A program made the position numbers and the translations under genes. A stretch of 64,000 bases of DNA, from assembly GCF_022637415.1 (NCBI RefSeq), contig NZ_CP093340.1, positions 3,119,501 through 3,183,500 of the forward strand. Direction: 5' to 3'. The notes under the pieces are model-generated. The model was not told the origin of the DNA, searched no databases, and saw nothing but the letters and a program-made list of their open reading frames with translations. Positions 15,115 through 25,987 of the stretch are shown here, one piece after another (the first letter of the stretch is position 1; each line of letters starts with the position of its first letter). This DNA comes from Luteimonas sp. S4-F44 (GTDB lineage Bacteria; Pseudomonadota; Gammaproteobacteria; Xanthomonadales; Xanthomonadaceae).

Positions 15115-17639
15115 TCAGTCCTGCAGTTCGCGCAGCGTCACCGAGGGCGGCGCGTCGAGTACGCGGCGGGTCGCCCACAGGCCGGCGACCAGCGTCACGC
15201 CGACGCCGATGCCGCCGCCGGCCGCGGCCAGTGCCCAGTTCGGCCTCCACGGCAGATCGAACACCTGCACCGAGACGACGCCAGCCAGCACCGATGCGGC
15301 CAGGGCGGCGACCACGCCCGACAGCAGGCCGATCGCTGCGAACTCCGAGGCCTGCGCCAGCCGCAACTGCGCGCGCCGGCCGCCGAGCACGCGCATCACC
15401 CCGCCTTCGAGCAGGCGTTCGTCCTGGCTCGCGCTGACCGCCGCCAGCAGCACCAGCACACCGGCGGCGAGCGAGAACCAGAACACCACCTGCACCACGG
15501 TGGAGACCTGATCGGCGGTGCTGCGCACCTGGGTCAGAACCGCATCGATGTCGACGACCGACAGGTTCGGGAAGCGCTGCACCAGATCGGCGGTGAAGCG
15601 CGGCCGCTCCGGCGGCACGCGCACCGCGGTGATGTGGCTGGCCGGGTAGCCGTCGAGCGCACCCGGCGAGGCAACGACGAAGAAGTTCGGCCGGAAACTC
15701 TCCCATTCGATGCTGCGCAGACTGGTGATCGGCGCCTCGAAGCGCTGGCCGGCGATATCGAACGCGATGCGGTCGCCGATCTGCCAGCCCAGATCCTTGG
15801 CGAAACCTTCCTCGACCGACAATTCCGGCGACGCCGGCACCGTGTCGCCCCAGTACGTGCCGGCGGTGATTCGATTGTCGTCTCGCAGCGCGCCCTGCAT
15901 CGACAGGTTGAACTCGCGCTCGGCGCGGCGCTGGGCCTGGCGGTCCTGGGCCTCGTCGCCGCTGCGCCCCAGATAATCGTCGCCGCGCACCGGTTCGCCA
16001 TTGCGCGCGATCAGGCGCGCGCGCACCATCGGGAACAGCACCGGCGGCTCGACCGCCTGCTCGGCAATGAAGCCACGCACGGCGTCGAGCTGGTCGGGCT
16101 GCACATTGATGATGAAGCGGTTCGGGGCATCCTGGCCGATCGACAGCTGCCAGCGATCGAGCAGGTCGGTGCGCACGAAGGTCAACAGCAACAGCGCCAT
16201 CAGGCCCAGGCCGAGTGCGCTGATCTGCGCGACGCTGGTGCCCGCGCGCCGGCTCACATTGGCCAGGCCGTAGCGCAGGCTGCCGCGCAGCCTTGAGCGC
16301 AGCGCACGCACTAGCGCGATCAGCCCCCAGGCGAGCAACGCCAGCACGGCGAACGTGGCCGCGATGCCGGCCAGCATCGCGCCACCGAGCGCCGCCGAGC
16401 CGGCCTTCCACCACAGCAGTGCGGCCAGCCCACCGAAGCCGGCCAGCCCGACCAGCCAGGCGCTGGGCTCGAAACCGCCGAGGTCGCGGCGCAGCACGCG
16501 CAGCGCCGGCACCCGCCGCAGCGCCAGCACCGGCGGCGCGCCGAAAGCCAGCAACACGACCAGGCCGACGCCGTAACCTTGCAGCGCGGGCAGGACACCA
16601 GCGGCCGGGATCGACAGGCCGAGCAGCGACTCGAGCCAGCGGCCGACGCCCCATTGCAGACCGAACGCAATCGCAACACCCACGGTGCAGGCGACCAGTC
16701 CGAGCAGCAGCAGCTCGCCGACGTGGATACCAACCAGCGTGCGCTGCTGCGCGCCCATACAGCGCATCACCGCCACCGACGACAGGTGCCGGGCCGAATG
16801 CTGGCGCGCGGCCATCGCCACCGCGACCGCCGCCAAAATCACCGACACCAGTGCCGCCAGCCCGAGAAAGCGGCCGGCACGATCAAGCGAGGAGCGCACT
16901 TCGGGACGCGCATCACCGATCGTTTCCACGCGCTGGCCTCGGCCCAGTTGCGCACGCGCCAGGCGGGTGAAACCGTCGACCGCGTTGGTGTCGCCGGCGA
17001 CGACCAGCCGATAGCCGATGCGGCTGCCCGGCTGGATCAGCCCGGTCCCCGCGAGATCGGACAGGTGCAGGAACACCTTCGGCGCGACGTTGAAGTAATC
17101 GATCGACGCATCGGGCTCCTGCAGCACCAGCGCGGCGAGGCGGAAGCTGCGTTCGCCCAGGTGCACGGTGTCGCCGACCGCCGCGCCGAGCGTGTCCGCC
17201 CCGGCCCGGCTCATCCACGCGGTGCCCGGCTCGGGCACCGTCTGCGCGTCGCGCTCGACGCCATCGCCGCGGTCGATCCGGAAGCTGCCGCGCAGCGGAA
17301 AGCCGTCGCCCAGCGCGCGCACGTCGCCCAGGCGCAGATTGGCCGCATCGCCCTCGCCGACGCGGATCATGCTGTCGAGTTCGACCGTCTCGACCGCGCG
17401 CAGGCCCGGCGCATCGGCGGCTGCGCGGAGCGCACCGTCGATCGGCGCATCGCCGCGCACCACCGCGTCGCCGCCGAGCAAGCGGTTGGCCTCGATCGCC
17501 AGGGCGCGCTCGGCGCGGTCGGTGACGAAACCGACCGCGGTCACCGCGACGACCGCGAGCACCAAGGCGGCGAACAGGATGCGGATGTCGCCGGCCTTGA
17601 AGTCGCGGCGCAGCTGCCGCCAGGCGAGCCCCGCGATCC

Positions 17640-17643
<4 letters not shown>
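15115..17643 (-). CDS. ABC exporter permease, FtsX/YbbP family
   Basis: 842-aa inner-membrane permease of the MacB/FtsX superfamily, length as in YbbP. One N-terminal helix (about residues 20-45) is followed by a large periplasmic domain to about 260, then a first FtsX core ([20 protein letters not shown]; further helices about 310-490), a second periplasmic domain, and a C-terminal FtsX core from about 725. YbbAP-type systems are thought to extract hydrophobic compounds or lipids from the membrane. Start overlaps the ATPase gene by 4 bases. Arrangement opposite tesA is as in E. coli tesA-ybbAP. Confidence 0.9.
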
Positions 17644-18368
<725 letters not shown>

Positions 18369-18444
18369 AGATATCCTTCACTGTTCGCGCCAGCCGGGCG
18401 CGCCGTCGCGACGCGGCACCGCCGACCAACCGGAGACATGGGAG

Positions 18445-19131
18445 ATGACACTGGGAACTGCGGCCACGCGCCGCCTGATGCAAGCGCGCGTGGCGCGCTG
18501 GATGCTGGCGTGTCTGCTGGCCCTGCCTGTTCTAGCACAGGCCCAGGCCGCCACGGCGCGCCCTGCCGCCGAACCACAGACCAAGACGCTCCTGGTCATG
18601 GGTGATTCACTGTCGGCGGGCTACGGCATGTCCGCAGCGCAAGGCTGGGTCGGCCTGCTCGCACAACGGCTGCAGCGCGAGGCGCCGGACTGGCGGGTGG
18701 TCAATGCGAGCATCTCGGGCGAGACCACCGCCGGCGGCGCATCGCGGATCGTGCAGGCGGTCGTGCGCGAACGCCCACAGGTGGTGATCATCGCGCTGGG
18801 TGCCAACGACGGGCTGCGCGGGCTGCCGCTGGCCGAGGCCCGCCGCAACCTGGCCCGGACGATCGGCGCCTCGCAGCACGTCGGCGCGCGCGTGCTGCTG
18901 GTGGGCATGCGCATGCCGCCCAACCTCGGCCCGGACTACACGCGCGGCTTCGAAGCCAACTACCGGCTGCTCGCCGACACGTTCGATGTCGCGCTGCTGC
19001 CGTTCCTGCTCGAACCGGTCGCCAACGACCGCGCCAACTTCCAGGACGACAACATGCATCCCACCGCCGAGGCACAGCCGAAGATCCTCGAGCACGTCTG
19101 GCCTGCGCTGCGTCCGCTGCTCGGGCCCTAG
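18445..19131 (+). CDS. tesA: TesA family acyl-CoA thioesterase I/lysophospholipase L1/arylesterase
   Basis: 228-aa periplasmic SGNH/GDSL hydrolase cleaving thioesters, lysophospholipids and aryl esters. Signal peptide: MLACLLALPVLAQAQA. SGNH blocks are all visible: Ser in LLVMGDSLSAGYG (block I), Gly in NASISGETTAGG (II), Asn in IALGANDGLRGLP (III) and Asp/His in DNMHPTAEAQ (V). ATG 18445 has a CGGAG about 9 bases upstream; ATG 18478 is an alternative. The stop directly abuts that of the convergent M23 gene with no bases between. Confidence 0.92.
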   Translation: MTLGTAATRRLMQARVARWMLACLLALPVLAQAQAATARPAAEPQTKTLLVMGDSLSAGYGMSAAQGWVGLLAQRLQREAPDWRVVNASISGETTAGGASRIVQAVVRERPQVVIIALGANDGLRGLPLAEARRNLARTIGASQHVGARVLLVGMRMPPNLGPDYTRGFEANYRLLADTFDVALLPFLLEPVANDRANFQDDNMHPTAEAQPKILEHVWPALRPLLGP

Positions 19132-19833
19132 TCAGGGCCGTTCGAGCAGCGGATACGGATTGACCGGCGCGCCGGTCCACCACTGGCGTTCGGCGGTCAG
19201 CCGGAACACCGCGAAATGCAGATGCGGGGCGGCGGGATCGGCGTTGCCGGTGCTGCCGACCCGGCCGATGACATCGCCGCGCCGCACATGCACGCCCTCG
19301 GCGATACCGGGCGCATAGGCCTGCAAGTGGGCGTAGTAATACGACCAGGTCCCGGTGGGCTCGAACTGGTAGATCGTCAGGCCGCCGCGCTCGCTGGTGA
19401 ACAGCTTTTCGATGGTGCCGTCGGCTGCCGCCAGCACCGGCGTGCCGGCAGGCGCCATGATGTCGAGCGCCTCATGCCGGCGCTCACTGCCGCGCGCATC
19501 GTCGAAGGTGTCGCGCACGTCGGCGAGCGCGATGCCCTGCACCGGCAGCAGTAACTGCGGTGCCATGCCCGCGTCTGCGCCTGGGGCGGGCACCGGCGTC
19601 GCTTCGGGCGCCGCCACGGGCGCGGTGCTCGGCACGGACGCGGCAGGCGCCGATGCAGCGCTCGCTGCAAAGGTGTCGGCCGGTCCCGGCTCTGAAGCCG
19701 GCGACGACGGCGCGGCCTCGACGGCCACGGGCGACGCGGCGTCGTGCGTAGATCCGCCGCGCCACAGGAACACCGCCGCGTTCGCCAGCGCGAGCACCGC
19801 CGCAAGCGCGATCCACAGGCCGGCACGGGTCAT
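19132..19833 (-). CDS. M23 family (LytM-type) peptidoglycan endopeptidase
   Basis: 233-aa envelope protein: N-terminal membrane anchor (LWIALAAVLALANAAVFLW), an Ala/Pro/Ser-rich linker to about residue 90, then a LytM domain. Zinc ligands expected in the domain are visible: HEALDIMAPAGTPV (His and Asp of H-x3-D) and PHLHFAVF (HxH), with GRVGSTGNA between. It should cut peptide cross-links of murein or act as an amidase activator. Start ATG 19833 is 3 bases after the stop of the L,D-transpeptidase gene, so the two are co-transcribed. Confidence 0.9.
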   Translation of the reverse strand: MTRAGLWIALAAVLALANAAVFLWRGGSTHDAASPVAVEAAPSSPASEPGPADTFAASAASAPAASVPSTAPVAAPEATPVPAPGADAGMAPQLLLPVQGIALADVRDTFDDARGSERRHEALDIMAPAGTPVLAAADGTIEKLFTSERGGLTIYQFEPTGTWSYYYAHLQAYAPGIAEGVHVRRGDVIGRVGSTGNADPAAPHLHFAVFRLTAERQWWTGAPVNPYPLLERP

Positions 19834-19836
19834 GGC

Positions 19837-20829
19837 CTATTCCTCCAGCAGTACGACGGTGCCCGGCCCGACGACACCGGCAACCCGGCGCGCGCTCCAG
19901 TTGGTCATCCGGATGCAGCCGTGCGACTGGGTCTTGCCGATGTGCGCCGGCTCCGGCGTGCCATGGATGCCGTAATGCGGCTTGGACAGGTCGATCCAGA
20001 CCGTGCCGACCGGGTTGTTGGGCCCCGGCGGCAACGTGGCCTTGGCATGTCCCCGGTCGGCATCCCAGAACAGGTCCGGGTTGTAGTGGAACGTGGGGTC
20101 CTCGGCCACGCCCTCGACCTTCCACTCGCCGATCGGCAGCGGATCGTGCGCGCTGCCAGTGGACGCCGGGAACTGCGCATAGACCTTGCCGGCGCCATCG
20201 ACCAGCCGCACCACCGAATCGGACTTGCTGACCACCACCCGCTCCGGCTTCGCCAACGTGGGGGCGTCGGCCGTGTTCGGGACCACGATGCGCGCGCCGG
20301 CCTCGAAGCGGGCACCGGGGTTGAGCCGGCGCAGCAGCGCAGGCGCGGCATGGAAGCGCTCGCCCAGTGCTTCGGCGAGGCTCTCGAAGCCCAGCGCCTG
20401 ACGCTTGGCCTTCTCCATCATGTCCTCGGGCAACGCGACGAAGGGACCGGCGACCTCGTCGGCGGTCAGCGTGTGCGCCGTCAATGCCGGCACGGCATCG
20501 GTGGTCAGCAGCTGCCAGGTGCGCGCATCCAGCGTGCCGCTCGCCTCCAGGCCGTGGAAGCGCTGGAAAGCGGCGATCGCGCGCGTGGTGTTGGTCCCGC
20601 CCTGCGCATCGATCTCGCCCGGCGAGAACTGCGCGCGGTCGAGCAGCACCTGTGCGCGCAGCATCGCCGCATCGCCGCCGTCGGCCGTCGCCGCATTGAC
20701 CGACTCGGGCGTCAGCGCGACCTCGGCATCCGCCTGCGGTTGATCCTGGGCGATCGCCGGCGCGCAGCTCAGCAGCAGCACCAGGCAGGCGATCATCCAG
20801 CGGACGGGACGGGGTCGGGATTGCGTCAT
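19837..20829 (-). CDS. L,D-transpeptidase (YkuD) with peptidoglycan-binding domain
   Basis: 330-aa periplasmic enzyme forming 3-3 cross-links or attaching proteins to murein. Signal peptide WMIACLVLLLSCAPAIAQ; a PG-binding-1-like domain (AQVLLDRAQFSPGEIDAQGG...FQRFHGLEASGTLDARTW); a LysM-like segment (LAEALGERFHAAPALLRRLN); then the YkuD catalytic domain with HGTPEPAHIGKTQSHGCIRM, where Cys of SHGC is the nucleophile. ATG 20829 (MTQSRPRP) was chosen so the signal peptide is N-terminal. Layout is ErfK/YbiS-like. Operon with the M23 gene. Confidence 0.93.
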   Translation of the reverse strand: MTQSRPRPVRWMIACLVLLLSCAPAIAQDQPQADAEVALTPESVNAATADGGDAAMLRAQVLLDRAQFSPGEIDAQGGTNTTRAIAAFQRFHGLEASGTLDARTWQLLTTDAVPALTAHTLTADEVAGPFVALPEDMMEKAKRQALGFESLAEALGERFHAAPALLRRLNPGARFEAGARIVVPNTADAPTLAKPERVVVSKSDSVVRLVDGAGKVYAQFPASTGSAHDPLPIGEWKVEGVAEDPTFHYNPDLFWDADRGHAKATLPPGPNNPVGTVWIDLSKPHYGIHGTPEPAHIGKTQSHGCIRMTNWSARRVAGVVGPGTVVLLEE

Positions 20830-20906
20830 CGGGGCGCTCCTGCAACGGGGATGCCGGCATGGTTCCGTGTCCGCTGCGCCGGCCATGTGAAGCCTGGGCC
20901 GCGCGT

Positions 20907-21581
20907 TCAGCGGGCCGGACAGTGCAGCAAGGTCGAGCCCTGTCGCCAGCCGGGATCGTCGGCATAGGCGAACAGCACCTGGCCGTCCTTGAGGTCATCG
21001 ATCACCGCGCGCGCCACCGCGGTGCGAACGGCGGGACAGCCCCAACTGCGCCCCAGCCGTCCCTGCCGCCGAGCCTGATCGGGATCGACGTAGTCGGCCC
21101 CGTGCATGACGATCAGCCGCTCGCGGGCGCGGCCATTGATGCCCGGCTCCAATCCATCCAGGCGCAGCGAGTAACCGTTCTGGCCGGTGTAGGTCTCGGC
21201 CGTCGCAAACAGCCCCAGGCTGGATTGGTAGCTGCCCTCGATATCGGAGAAGACCGTCGGCCGGTTGTCGCCGCTGCCGCGTCCATGCGCGACGTGCTCG
21301 GCGTGCAACAGGCGCGCCTGCGCGAGATCGAACACCCACAGGCGGACCTCCGTCGACGGCCGCGAGTAGTCGATCACCGCCAGCCGGCGGCCGACATCGC
21401 GTGTCCGCGCAGCGCACGCACGCGCTGCCAGCGCGAGCGACAGCACCTCGCGATCGAGCGCGGGCGCGGCGGCCGCCAGCCGGTCGAGCGCATCGTCGGC
21501 GCGCGGCGCCATCGCCGGCAGCAGCGCGCCAGGCAGGAGGCAGACGATCCACGCCAGATGGCGAAGGCGTTTGGCAGACAT
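20907..21581 (-). CDS. Murein L,D-transpeptidase catalytic-domain family protein (YkuD_2 type)
   Basis: 224-aa exported protein with signal peptide (LAWIVCLLPGALLPAMA). Visible conserved blocks are LAVIDYSRPSTEVRLWVFDL, HGRGSGDNRPTVFSDIEGS, MHGADYVDP and the catalytic GRSWGCPAV, in which Cys is the likely nucleophile, as in the second L,D-transpeptidase-like family (PF13645 type). It lies 77 bases upstream of the YkuD transpeptidase on the same strand, making a three-gene murein-remodelling group. Confidence 0.88.
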   Translation of the reverse strand: MSAKRLRHLAWIVCLLPGALLPAMAPRADDALDRLAAAAPALDREVLSLALAARACAARTRDVGRRLAVIDYSRPSTEVRLWVFDLAQARLLHAEHVAHGRGSGDNRPTVFSDIEGSYQSSLGLFATAETYTGQNGYSLRLDGLEPGINGRARERLIVMHGADYVDPDQARRQGRLGRSWGCPAVRTAVARAVIDDLKDGQVLFAYADDPGWRQGSTLLHCPAR

Positions 21582-21809
21582 GCGAAGAGCCTACGAGGTC
21601 CGCCCGACGCGTGTGTGATCGCGCGCCCAGTCGTGCGGCCGCGCCCAGGCGGGCCTAACGGCGCCGCGCCACCGCGATGGCGACGCCGCCCCGGCACACA
21701 CCGCTGAACAGGCGCGTCGACTTGATTGCCGGTTAAGCCCGTCCGGCGCAAGATCCTCGCATCCCACACGCCATCGAACGGGCGCCACGCGCCCGCGGGA
21801 GATCCGGAC

Positions 21810-22373
21810 ATGAACCGCCGTTCCCTGCCCCTGCTGCTTGCCGCCGCGCTGACCGCGATCGCCGCGCCGGTGCTTGCGCGCAGCGACGTGACCGACCCCG
21901 AAATCCCGAGGTCGCTGCCTGGAGACAGCCCGGTGTCGGTGCAATGGGCCGACCCGGACGCGTTCTCCGACATCCGCCAGAGCGGCAACCGCTGGGAGGC
22001 GCGCCGCGGCAACTGGGTCGTGCAGATCGCCGAGCACATCCGCCGGCGCGCCGAGCGCGAGTTGCCGCCCGGCAGCACGCTCGAGGTCACGATCAACGAC
22101 ATCCGCCGCGCCGGCATGTACGAGCCCTGGCGTGGCCCGCAACTCGACCATGTCCGCATCGTCAAGGACCATTACCCGCCGCGGATCGATCTGGACTTCG
22201 TGCTGCGCGACGCGTCCGGCACGATCGTCGCAGAAGGGCCACGCGAACTGCGCGACATGGGCTTCCTGCAGCGTGCCGGCAGCACCATGAGCAGCGACGC
22301 CCTGCGCTACGAGAAGCAGCTCATCGACGACTGGCTGCGGCGCGAACTGCGCCCCGCGCTCGTCCAGCGCTGA
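21810..22373 (+). CDS. DUF3016 domain-containing exported protein
   Basis: 187-aa predicted periplasmic protein. Signal peptide LPLLLAAALTAIAAPVLARS; mature part begins with the DUF3016 pattern VSVQWADPDAFSDIRQS and contains LEVTINDIRRAGMYEPWRGP, RIVKDHYPPRIDLDF and YEKQLIDDWLRREL. Function unknown in this family. ATG 21810 gives a complete signal peptide; the frame upstream has no protein character. Convergent with betT, sharing a bidirectional terminator. Confidence 0.88.
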   Translation: MNRRSLPLLLAAALTAIAAPVLARSDVTDPEIPRSLPGDSPVSVQWADPDAFSDIRQSGNRWEARRGNWVVQIAEHIRRRAERELPPGSTLEVTINDIRRAGMYEPWRGPQLDHVRIVKDHYPPRIDLDFVLRDASGTIVAEGPRELRDMGFLQRAGSTMSSDALRYEKQLIDDWLRRELRPALVQR

Positions 22374-22425
22374 GCGCAGTCACCGCCCCCTGGCGCACCG
22401 GGCGGGTCGAAGTCCCCAACAACAA

Positions 22426-22449
22426 AAGGCCGCGCAGATGCGCGGCCTT
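22426..22449. terminator. Bidirectional terminator between DUF3016 and betT genes
   Basis: Perfect 10-bp stem AAGGCCGCGC / GCGCGGCCTT with an AGAT loop, preceded by AAAA (a T run for the minus strand) and followed by TT on the plus strand. It lies midway between two converging stops. Confidence 0.85.
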
Positions 22450-22472
22450 CTGCATGACAGCCCTGCGAAGCG

Positions 22473-24482
22473 CTAGCGCACCACATTGAGGAAGTGGATG
22501 TGGCGCTGGTACTGGTCAAGCACGTCGTGGATCAGCTCGTCACGACGCCAGCCCATCACGTCATAGTCCTGCCCGCCCTCGCGCAGATGCACCTCGGCGC
22601 GATAGTAGCGATCGGAGTCCTTCCTGCGCCGGCGCGGGTCGTCGAGCATGAAGCTCGGCGGCTCGTATGGGATCGGTCGCACGGAATAGTAGAAGTCCAT
22701 CTCCTCGCCATGGCCGACCTGCAACCAGACCCGACCATCCTCGCCGCTGTCGACCTGCACCTCGAGATTCTGCTTGCGCAGTTCGGTGGCGACATCCTCG
22801 AACGCAGGCAGGACCTGCGACTGCAGGTAGGCCAGCACTTCCTTCTGCAACGGGTGATGGGCGAGCGCGCGCAAGCGTAGCTTCCAATCACCGCCACCGC
22901 CCAGGCCCGTCGGCGCCAGCCGCGCCTCGCGGGTGCTCACCTGCTTGACCACCTCCAGACGCATCGCGCGCACCATGCCCCAGCACATCAGGATCATGAC
23001 CACGGTGAACGGCAGCGCGGACGCGATCGTTGCGGCCTGCAATGCGGCCAGGCCGCCGGCGAGCAGCAGCGCGATCGCCACCGCGCCCTCGGCCAGCGCC
23101 CAGAAGATGCGCTGCCACACTGGCGATTCCTCCTCGCCCTTGGTCGTGAGCATGTCGATGACCAGCGAGCCGGAGTCCGACGAGGTCACAAAGAAGATCA
23201 CCACCAGCGCGGTCGCCAGACCGGACGTGATCGTCGAGAACGGTAGATTCTCCAGGAACTGGAAAATCGCCACCGAGCTGTCGGCGGCCACCGCATCCAC
23301 CAGTTGGGTCACGCCGTCGAACATGACCATGTGCAAGGCCGTGTTGCCGTAGATCGTCATCCACAGAAACGTGAAGCCCAGCGGGACCAGCAGCACGCCG
23401 ACGACGAACTCGCGGATCGTGCGGCCGCGTGAAATGCGCGCGATGAACATGCCCACGAACGGCGACCAGGCGATCCACCAGCCCCAGTAGAACAGCGTCC
23501 AGCCGCCCAGCCAACTGGTCGGCTCATAGGCATAGAGGTTGAAGGTCATCGAGAACAGGTTCGACACGTACATGCCGGTGTTCTGCACGAAGGTCTGCAT
23601 CAGGTAGACCGTCGGCCCGGCGATCAGCACGAACGCCAGCAGCGCGACCGCCATGATCATGTTGAGCTCCGACAGCCGGCGCACGCCACGATCCAGGCCG
23701 CTGACCACCGACCCGGTCGCGATCAGCGTGATCACCGTGATCAGCACGATCTGCGTCGTCGTCCCCACTGCGATGTCGAACAGATAGTTCAGGCCGGCGT
23801 TGATCTGGATCACGCCCAGGCCCAGCGAGGTCGCCAGGCCGAAGATCGTACCCAGGACCGCGAAGGTGTCGACCGCGTGCCCGATCGGGCCGTGGATGCG
23901 CTCGCCGATGATCGGGTACAGCGACGAGCGGATTCGCAGCGGCAGCCCATGGCGATAGGCGAAGTAGGCCAGCGACAGCGCGACCACCGCGTAGATCGCC
24001 CAGGCGTGGATGCCCCAGTGGAAGAACGTGATGCGCATGGCCTGGCGTGCGGCGGCGATCGTCTGCGGATCGCCGGCCGGCGGCTCGGCGTAGTGCATGA
24101 TCGGCTCGGCCACGCCGAAGAACATCAGGCCGATGCCCATGCCCGCCGCGAACAGCATTGCAAACCAGGTGACGTAGCTGTAGTCGGGCCGGCTGTGGTC
24201 GGGGCCGAGCTTGATCCGCCCGAAACTACTGACCGCGATACCGATGATGAATACCAGAAAGCCCGCCACCGCGAGCACAGTGAACCAGCCGGCGTCGTTG
24301 GCGACCCAGGTCTTGGCGTGGCCGAATGCGGTCTCGGTCGCCTCGGGCACGACGAACGAAAGCACCACCAGCGCCAGCACGATCAACGCCGACGGGTAGA
24401 ACACCGGGCCGAGAATGCGCGAGTGCCAGCGTTCCGGTGGTGCGGCCGGCTCGGGAGCCGGATGCGCGGGAGAGTCGTTCAT
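22473..24482 (-). CDS. betT: BCCT family choline/betaine transporter (BetT-like, long C-terminal tail)
   Basis: 669-aa inner-membrane secondary transporter for quaternary ammonium compounds such as choline or glycine betaine. Twelve helices lie between about residues 25 and 510. The BCCT signature region FYWGWWIAWSPFVGMFIARI with the aromatic substrate box is intact, as is FFVTSSDSGSLVIDM. A cytoplasmic C-terminal extension of about 150 residues, as in E. coli BetT (677 aa), may sense osmolarity. No bet dehydrogenase genes are nearby, so uptake as osmoprotectant is likely. The outer-membrane barrel gene 121 bases upstream on the same strand may supply the porin. Confidence 0.92.
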   Translation of the reverse strand: MNDSPAHPAPEPAAPPERWHSRILGPVFYPSALIVLALVVLSFVVPEATETAFGHAKTWVANDAGWFTVLAVAGFLVFIIGIAVSSFGRIKLGPDHSRPDYSYVTWFAMLFAAGMGIGLMFFGVAEPIMHYAEPPAGDPQTIAAARQAMRITFFHWGIHAWAIYAVVALSLAYFAYRHGLPLRIRSSLYPIIGERIHGPIGHAVDTFAVLGTIFGLATSLGLGVIQINAGLNYLFDIAVGTTTQIVLITVITLIATGSVVSGLDRGVRRLSELNMIMAVALLAFVLIAGPTVYLMQTFVQNTGMYVSNLFSMTFNLYAYEPTSWLGGWTLFYWGWWIAWSPFVGMFIARISRGRTIREFVVGVLLVPLGFTFLWMTIYGNTALHMVMFDGVTQLVDAVAADSSVAIFQFLENLPFSTITSGLATALVVIFFVTSSDSGSLVIDMLTTKGEEESPVWQRIFWALAEGAVAIALLLAGGLAALQAATIASALPFTVVMILMCWGMVRAMRLEVVKQVSTREARLAPTGLGGGGDWKLRLRALAHHPLQKEVLAYLQSQVLPAFEDVATELRKQNLEVQVDSGEDGRVWLQVGHGEEMDFYYSVRPIPYEPPSFMLDDPRRRRKDSDRYYRAEVHLREGGQDYDVMGWRRDELIHDVLDQYQRHIHFLNVVR

Positions 24483-24603
24483 GGAGAGTCCTCATACGGG
24501 GCACGACGTCGGGCTGCAGCCTGTGCCAGGCGCCGCCGTGTCCAGGTGAAAGCGGTGGCAAGGCCGCCGCCGGAACGCGGGCCGGGACGCGCCCGGCCCT
24601 CGG

Positions 24604-25722
24604 TCAGAAGTAGAAGCCGATGTTGACGTTGAGCCGGGAATGCCAGCCGTCATTGGCCGGATCGCGCACGCCGATGCCCGGGCCGCCGGCGAACCACATA
24701 TTCTTGCCGGCGATCCAGTCGACGTAGGTCAGCATCACGCCCTTGCCGAAGCTGCAGCCGGTGACGTTCTGGATCGAGTCGCGCAGGCCTGGATCGCCGC
24801 CCACCGGCAGCGTCGCGCTGGCATTGTTGTAGCAGGTGATGCTGTCGAACCAGCCCGTGCGCTGCACGTCCCAGGCGACGTTGAATGTCGGCACATCGGC
24901 TTGCGCGGCGATCTCGAACGGAAACATGAACGCCGACATCGCGATCCGCGACTCGGGGTTGTCGTAGCGGTAGCGTGCCCATTGCGCCTGCAGCGTCAAC
25001 GGACCGCGCGTCCACTGCCCGTGCAGCGCCGCGCCGGTGTGATCATGCTTGCGACCGTCGAGACGATTCTCGATGCGGCCGGCGAATGCCGACGCACCAT
25101 AGGCCGTGTCCCAACCCCCGCTCGTGCCGCTGTGCTCGTAGCGCACGATCACGCGTTCGCGCTCGCGATACGGCAGCTCCTCGGTCGTCGCGACATCGAA
25201 GGAGTAGCGATCGAAGTTGGCGCCGGTACCGTACTCGTCGCCAGAGAACACGCCCGCATGCCACTGGTGCGCACCGTGCTGGCGCTGCCAGACCACGCCC
25301 AGATCGTAATCGTCCTCGATGCCCAGGTAGTAGCCGGAGCCGAACCAGAAACTGTACGAGGCGGTCGGCAGCAGCCCGAATGGCACCTGCTGGACACCGG
25401 CGCGGATGTCGGACACCGGTCCGCCGTCGCGGCCGTCCTCCAGACGCCAGCCCGCATAGGCGTGATGCACGGCGTCGAAGCCGTCGTACCAGCGGTATTG
25501 CAGGGAGAAGAAGGCCGGGCCGGCATGGCCCTTGGCGTCGACCCGGACCAGCTCGGTCTGCAGGCCACTGGTCGGCCCGTAATCGAGCCATCCGTAGTTG
25601 AAGCGGACCGCGCCGCCGAGCTCGAAACTGCGTCCGGGGTCGGCACCGTCATCGGCCGATACGACAGGCATCGCGCCTGCCAGGACACCACATAACACCC
25701 ATTTGGAACCACGCATCATCAC
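24604..25722 (-). CDS. Outer-membrane beta-barrel (porin-like) protein
   Basis: 372-aa exported protein. A signal peptide (MMMRGSKWVLCGVLAGAMPVVSA) is followed by alternating amphipathic strands with many aromatic girdle residues (FSLQYRWYDGFDAVHHAYAGW, FWFGSGYYLGIEDDYDLGVVW) and a terminal Phe after RLNVNIGFYF. Probably a 16- to 18-stranded barrel. I could not place it in a named porin family; it resembles phosphate-selective porin-like proteins. Start among three consecutive ATG codons (25722, 25719, 25716). Likely operon with the BCCT transporter, suggesting passage of choline-type solutes. Confidence 0.82.
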   Translation of the reverse strand: MMMRGSKWVLCGVLAGAMPVVSADDGADPGRSFELGGAVRFNYGWLDYGPTSGLQTELVRVDAKGHAGPAFFSLQYRWYDGFDAVHHAYAGWRLEDGRDGGPVSDIRAGVQQVPFGLLPTASYSFWFGSGYYLGIEDDYDLGVVWQRQHGAHQWHAGVFSGDEYGTGANFDRYSFDVATTEELPYRERERVIVRYEHSGTSGGWDTAYGASAFAGRIENRLDGRKHDHTGAALHGQWTRGPLTLQAQWARYRYDNPESRIAMSAFMFPFEIAAQADVPTFNVAWDVQRTGWFDSITCYNNASATLPVGGDPGLRDSIQNVTGCSFGKGVMLTYVDWIAGKNMWFAGGPGIGVRDPANDGWHSRLNVNIGFYF

Positions 25723-25987
25723 AACAGGTCTGCCCTCCTCGAATCACTCGATCAATCGGCACGAATCAGCCAGTTTAACGATTCGCAGCGCCAAGCCCAA
25801 ATCCGGCGAGTTGCGAACATGCGAAAAACCCAGGGAAAACCCGGGGTTTTCAGCCACGACACGATGTGCGAAACGCGCGCGCGCCGCAGGCCATTCGATG
25901 TCGGAAACACACGATCGCCGCAGGCACGCGGCCGCATCCGGGCGCTATCATGGACAACCGGCAATGACGCCGATGTGCAGACCCGCC
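25723..25987. other. Intergenic region between porin-like and DUF4031 genes
   Basis: About 265 bases, less GC-rich than the flanks, holding divergent promoters. AAAACCCGGGGTTTT at about 25837-25851 is a short palindrome that could end transcripts. TATCAT at 25946-25951 is a -10 candidate for the DUF4031 gene. An open frame crossing the region from 25598 lacks a plausible start and is not accepted. Confidence 0.4.
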
